A stretch of DNA of 64,000 nt from Sphingobacterium sp. SRCM116780 (GTDB lineage Bacteria; Bacteroidota; Bacteroidia; Sphingobacteriales; Sphingobacteriaceae): positions 248,001 to 312,000 of the forward strand of contig NZ_CP090446.1 of NCBI RefSeq assembly GCF_021442025.1. The letters run 5' to 3'. The first letter of the stretch is position 1. The number at the start of each line of letters is the position of its first letter. A model generated the notes under the pieces. That model was given only the letters and a program-made list of their open reading frames with translations, made no database searches and was not told where the DNA came from. This document shows, piece by piece, positions 61,572 to 64,000 of this stretch. The position numbers and the translations under genes are program-made.

Positions 61572-64000
61572 CTATTGCTGTTTAGCTTTTTTCTTCTTGC
61601 CAAAAGGAAACATACGCTTTAAGAATTCAGAAAAGGAATTGAACTCTTGGCGGTATACTAAACCAACAGCACTGACATACTCTTCACCATTGGGATTGAT
61701 TAAGAAATTGCGTGTATTCAAACGGTTAGAACCTCTCAATAAAAGCCGTCCATCCTTACGTAAATAAAATAAGGCTTCAGCATCTGTAGATACCCGATCT
61801 GAAAATACATTTAAATCATTCAATTGATTGTTTCTATTATCTGTAATTCCTCCGGTTAGAATCAGACGATCATTGAATAATCGTAAAGAAGCAGAAGCAT
61901 CATTCAAGGATTTGATATTGAGATCAAAGAAGTTAATATTTAATGATTCTGCAATGATATTATTCAATTGATTGAACGCAATTTCAGTTCCCGCAGATAA
62001 GAGTGTGTTGTTCACTTCCTTTCCAAAATCTGTTTGAGAGCCAGGTGTAAAACTACGACGGACGATCAAACTCAATGCTTGTTGATTGACATTGTTTACA
62101 TCAGAAAGATAACCTTGTAGTTCATCTTTAACGTATGGATCTTGAGGGAAATTCAAATCAAAATTGATCTCAGGTTGATTCAATTGTCCTTTCAGATTCA
62201 TGTCTGCTTGTGCCAATACACGTTGTGGATTGTCCGTTTGACCAGCAGCATTATAAAGGGCAGATAAAGATGTCCTTTGTTGATAAATAGCCGTTAAATT
62301 AATATTTGCTTCCGATGGATTTCCTGCCCACCGAATGGTTCCACCTTCTTTAAGGTTAAATATTTTATTGATATAATCCTGCGCTTTGAAATTAAACTTA
62401 CCCGAATTAATGACATAATCACCAAACATTTCAAAGTCACCTAAAGAAGAGATATTCATGTTGATATTACCAGTTCCACGTCCAGATAGACCTCCTAAGG
62501 ATGTGAATAAGTTCATTTCAGCATTTGGTGAAACAGAAAGATCCATATTCATGGTGATACCATTGAAATTTTTTCTTTTTATTGATCCAGACGTCTTTAG
62601 GGTATCATTCGAAACGAAATAAATAAAGTCATTATCACTAATCGTCATAGTGCTATTGAACGGAATATTGATGACCGTATTGTCATTTGATTTCGCTTTG
62701 ATGTCGATATTAATCGCAGAAGTTAATCCTTTGAAATTAAAGTCACCAGTTGCATAAGCAGTTCCATAATATAGATTATTATCTTTAACTGTCGTATTCA
62801 GCGTTAAAAAGTTATTCGCTTTAATTTTAACATCAATAGTTGGATCCGAGAGTTTATTCAAATCGACCATACCATTGATAGTAGCCTCATTATTTTTAGG
62901 ATCGAGCAGTTTAAAGTTTTGTAGGAAAATACCATTCGATAGGACAATAACCTTATCGTTTAAATGGTAAGGTGTTTTTAAATAATTGATGGTAAATACA
63001 GCATCTTTAAAATTAGCATTTCCACTTATCTTAGGATTATGAATATCGCCTTTGATCGTTAAGTCTGCATTGGTTTTCCCATTTAGGTTTGAGATGAGCG
63101 ACTTTAAAAAGGGTTGAAATAAGATGAGATCCGTATTTTGAAGAGAAGCCTCCAAATTTAGTTTATCCTTCTCCTCTTTGATATTATAAGTTCCAGATAA
63201 TTTAATGAGTTTGTTGCCCTCTTCAATTTTACTATCCAGATTTACTAGATTGGAATTTTGATCATAATTGGCTTTTAAACTCAATTCACCAATGGGAAGT
63301 TGATTGTAAAGGATTGGGTTTGTATGCAAATTGGCAATAAAATAAGGAGATTTAAAGATAGAATTGATTTCTAACTCTCCATTCATTTCTCCAATCAGAT
63401 TTATTCCCAACGGTTTTGTGATTCCATTTAATGAACTCAGATTAAAATCTTTGAATCCAATATTAAGTTGATCACTTTCTTCATTTGACAATACACCATT
63501 TAGATTTACCTTTTGTTCCTCATGGTTTAAAATAAGATTTTGGATGTACCATTTACCCTTAGATACTTTTAATTCACCTTCCTGCTTTATAGCCCATTTA
63601 TCTTTATTAATTATAATTGTTGAGGGATCAAAGTTGATATAGGCTGGTTTCTGGTTGGCAAAACGAATAACACCATTGAGATCTAAATTATTACTCGCAT
63701 TCAGTTCCGATAATTTCATATTGAATCGTAAACTATCGTTCGCAAGAACATTGGAAATATTTATGTTTTTAATATAGGTACTATCTGTTAAGTTGATCCG
63801 ATCTGCTGAAACAAAAACAGACATGGATTCGGGATTAGAAATTTGATCAACAATTAAATTCGATACCTTAATCCCACTATATTTAAAAATAGGACTATAT
63901 AAATTGAATTGCGCATTATGTTCTTCACTTGAAAATTTTGCTTGCAGCGTTGCGCCACTATCTAAACTGATTTCTTTTTTAAAGAAAGTCGCGATAGGCT
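61572..64000 (-). CDS. TamB-like translocation/assembly module protein (C-terminal part, partial)
   Basis: The frame is open from the right edge of the window, so only the last 809 or so residues are visible; the ATG at 63824 is internal. The sequence is a long series of beta-strands typical of AsmA/TamB proteins (NGVIRFANQKPAYINF, GEMNGELEINSIFKSPY, NATINGMVDLNKLSDPTIDV). The conserved TamB C-terminal DUF490 domain follows (GGTIRWAGNPSEANINLTAI, LSLIVRRSFTPG, DNRNNQLNDLNV). The last 15 residues are basic (FPFGKKKKAKQQ). The protein spans the periplasm and moves phospholipid or supports barrel assembly. Confidence 0.9.
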   Translation of the reverse strand, partial: PIATFFKKEISLDSGATLQAKFSSEEHNAQFNLYSPIFKYSGIKVSNLIVDQISNPESMSVFVSADRINLTDSTYIKNINISNVLANDSLRFNMKLSELNASNNLDLNGVIRFANQKPAYINFDPSTIIINKDKWAIKQEGELKVSKGKWYIQNLILNHEEQKVNLNGVLSNEESDQLNIGFKDFNLSSLNGITKPLGINLIGEMNGELEINSIFKSPYFIANLHTNPILYNQLPIGELSLKANYDQNSNLVNLDSKIEEGNKLIKLSGTYNIKEEKDKLNLEASLQNTDLILFQPFLKSLISNLNGKTNADLTIKGDIHNPKISGNANFKDAVFTINYLKTPYHLNDKVIVLSNGIFLQNFKLLDPKNNEATINGMVDLNKLSDPTIDVKIKANNFLTLNTTVKDNNLYYGTAYATGDFNFKGLTSAINIDIKAKSNDNTVINIPFNSTMTISDNDFIYFVSNDTLKTSGSIKRKNFNGITMNMDLSVSPNAEMNLFTSLGGLSGRGTGNINMNISSLGDFEMFGDYVINSGKFNFKAQDYINKIFNLKEGGTIRWAGNPSEANINLTAIYQQRTSLSALYNAAGQTDNPQRVLAQADMNLKGQLNQPEINFDLNFPQDPYVKDELQGYLSDVNNVNQQALSLIVRRSFTPGSQTDFGKEVNNTLLSAGTEIAFNQLNNIIAESLNINFFDLNIKSLNDASASLRLFNDRLILTGGITDNRNNQLNDLNVFSDRVSTDAEALFYLRKDGRLLLRGSNRLNTRNFLINPNGEEYVSAVGLVYRQEFNSFSEFLKRMFPFGKKKKAKQQ

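Overview
The window is AT-rich chromosomal DNA from a member of the Bacteroidota, most likely the family Sphingobacteriaceae (Sphingobacterium or Pedobacter type). The evidence is a SusC/SusD outer-membrane pair, promoters matching the phylum's TTTG-N17-20-TAnnTTTG pattern upstream of rpsT, a MATE exporter and a tRNA-Leu, and families typical of the phylum: DUF4252 pairs, DUF4886, BT_3928-like DoxX, the lptD/amidase/MCE neighbourhood and paired secreted RHS proteins. No rRNA operon, CRISPR array, prophage or intact insertion sequence was seen.

Layout. 1-4.3 kb: maltose utilisation (beta-phosphoglucomutase, GH65 phosphorylase, sugar MFS transporter). 4.4-6.9 kb: two secreted carbohydrate-esterase-like proteins and a DinB-fold protein. 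7.0-9.1 kb: ECF sigma factor, membrane anti-sigma candidate and two exported DUF4252 proteins. 9.2-15 kb: sucD, an SPOUT RNA methyltransferase, rpsT, a DUF1080 protein, and an AraC regulator divergent from an acetyl-CoA:succinate CoA-transferase. 15-18.2 kb: a tight leftward operon (DUF1599, DoxX-like, aroK, GDPD). 18.4-21.3 kb: a HipA-like kinase overlapping a DUF3037 gene, then cysE-cysM. 21.4-22.65 kb: a gene-free segment with interleaved inverted repeats, a 32-33 bp periodic repeat and a cluster of DnaA-box matches that could be a replication origin. 22.7-27.8 kb: an orphan SusC/SusD pair. 27.9-42.4 kb: housekeeping and envelope genes (tex, tatA, MATE, E2 acyltransferase, cinA, lptD, amidase, MCE protein, S9 peptidase), with a 0.2 kb MITE-like element between two of them. 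42.7-56.3 kb: the accessory region, holding a nuclease-dead NUMOD protein, a decayed transposase, two large secreted RHS proteins, a SUKH immunity gene, and a graveyard of small broken genes ending in a DUF4291 gene with an in-frame stop. 56.4-59.4 kb: a CreD operon with its own winged-helix regulator and two near-identical operator-like palindromes. 59.5-64 kb: tRNA-Leu(UAG), trigger factor, and the C-terminal part of a TamB-like protein that runs off the window.

How the parts work together. The first three genes form a maltose import and phosphorolysis pathway. cysE and cysM form the two-step cysteine pathway. lptD, the amidase, the MCE protein and TamB serve the outer envelope. The RHS region looks like a polymorphic toxin locus: a conserved, more GC-rich RHS shaft, an abrupt change to an AT-rich tip, an overlapping immunity gene, and downstream remains of what look like older tip/immunity cassettes.

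Limits: domain names come from recognising sequence, not from a database search. Base-composition remarks are hand counts on single 60-base lines.
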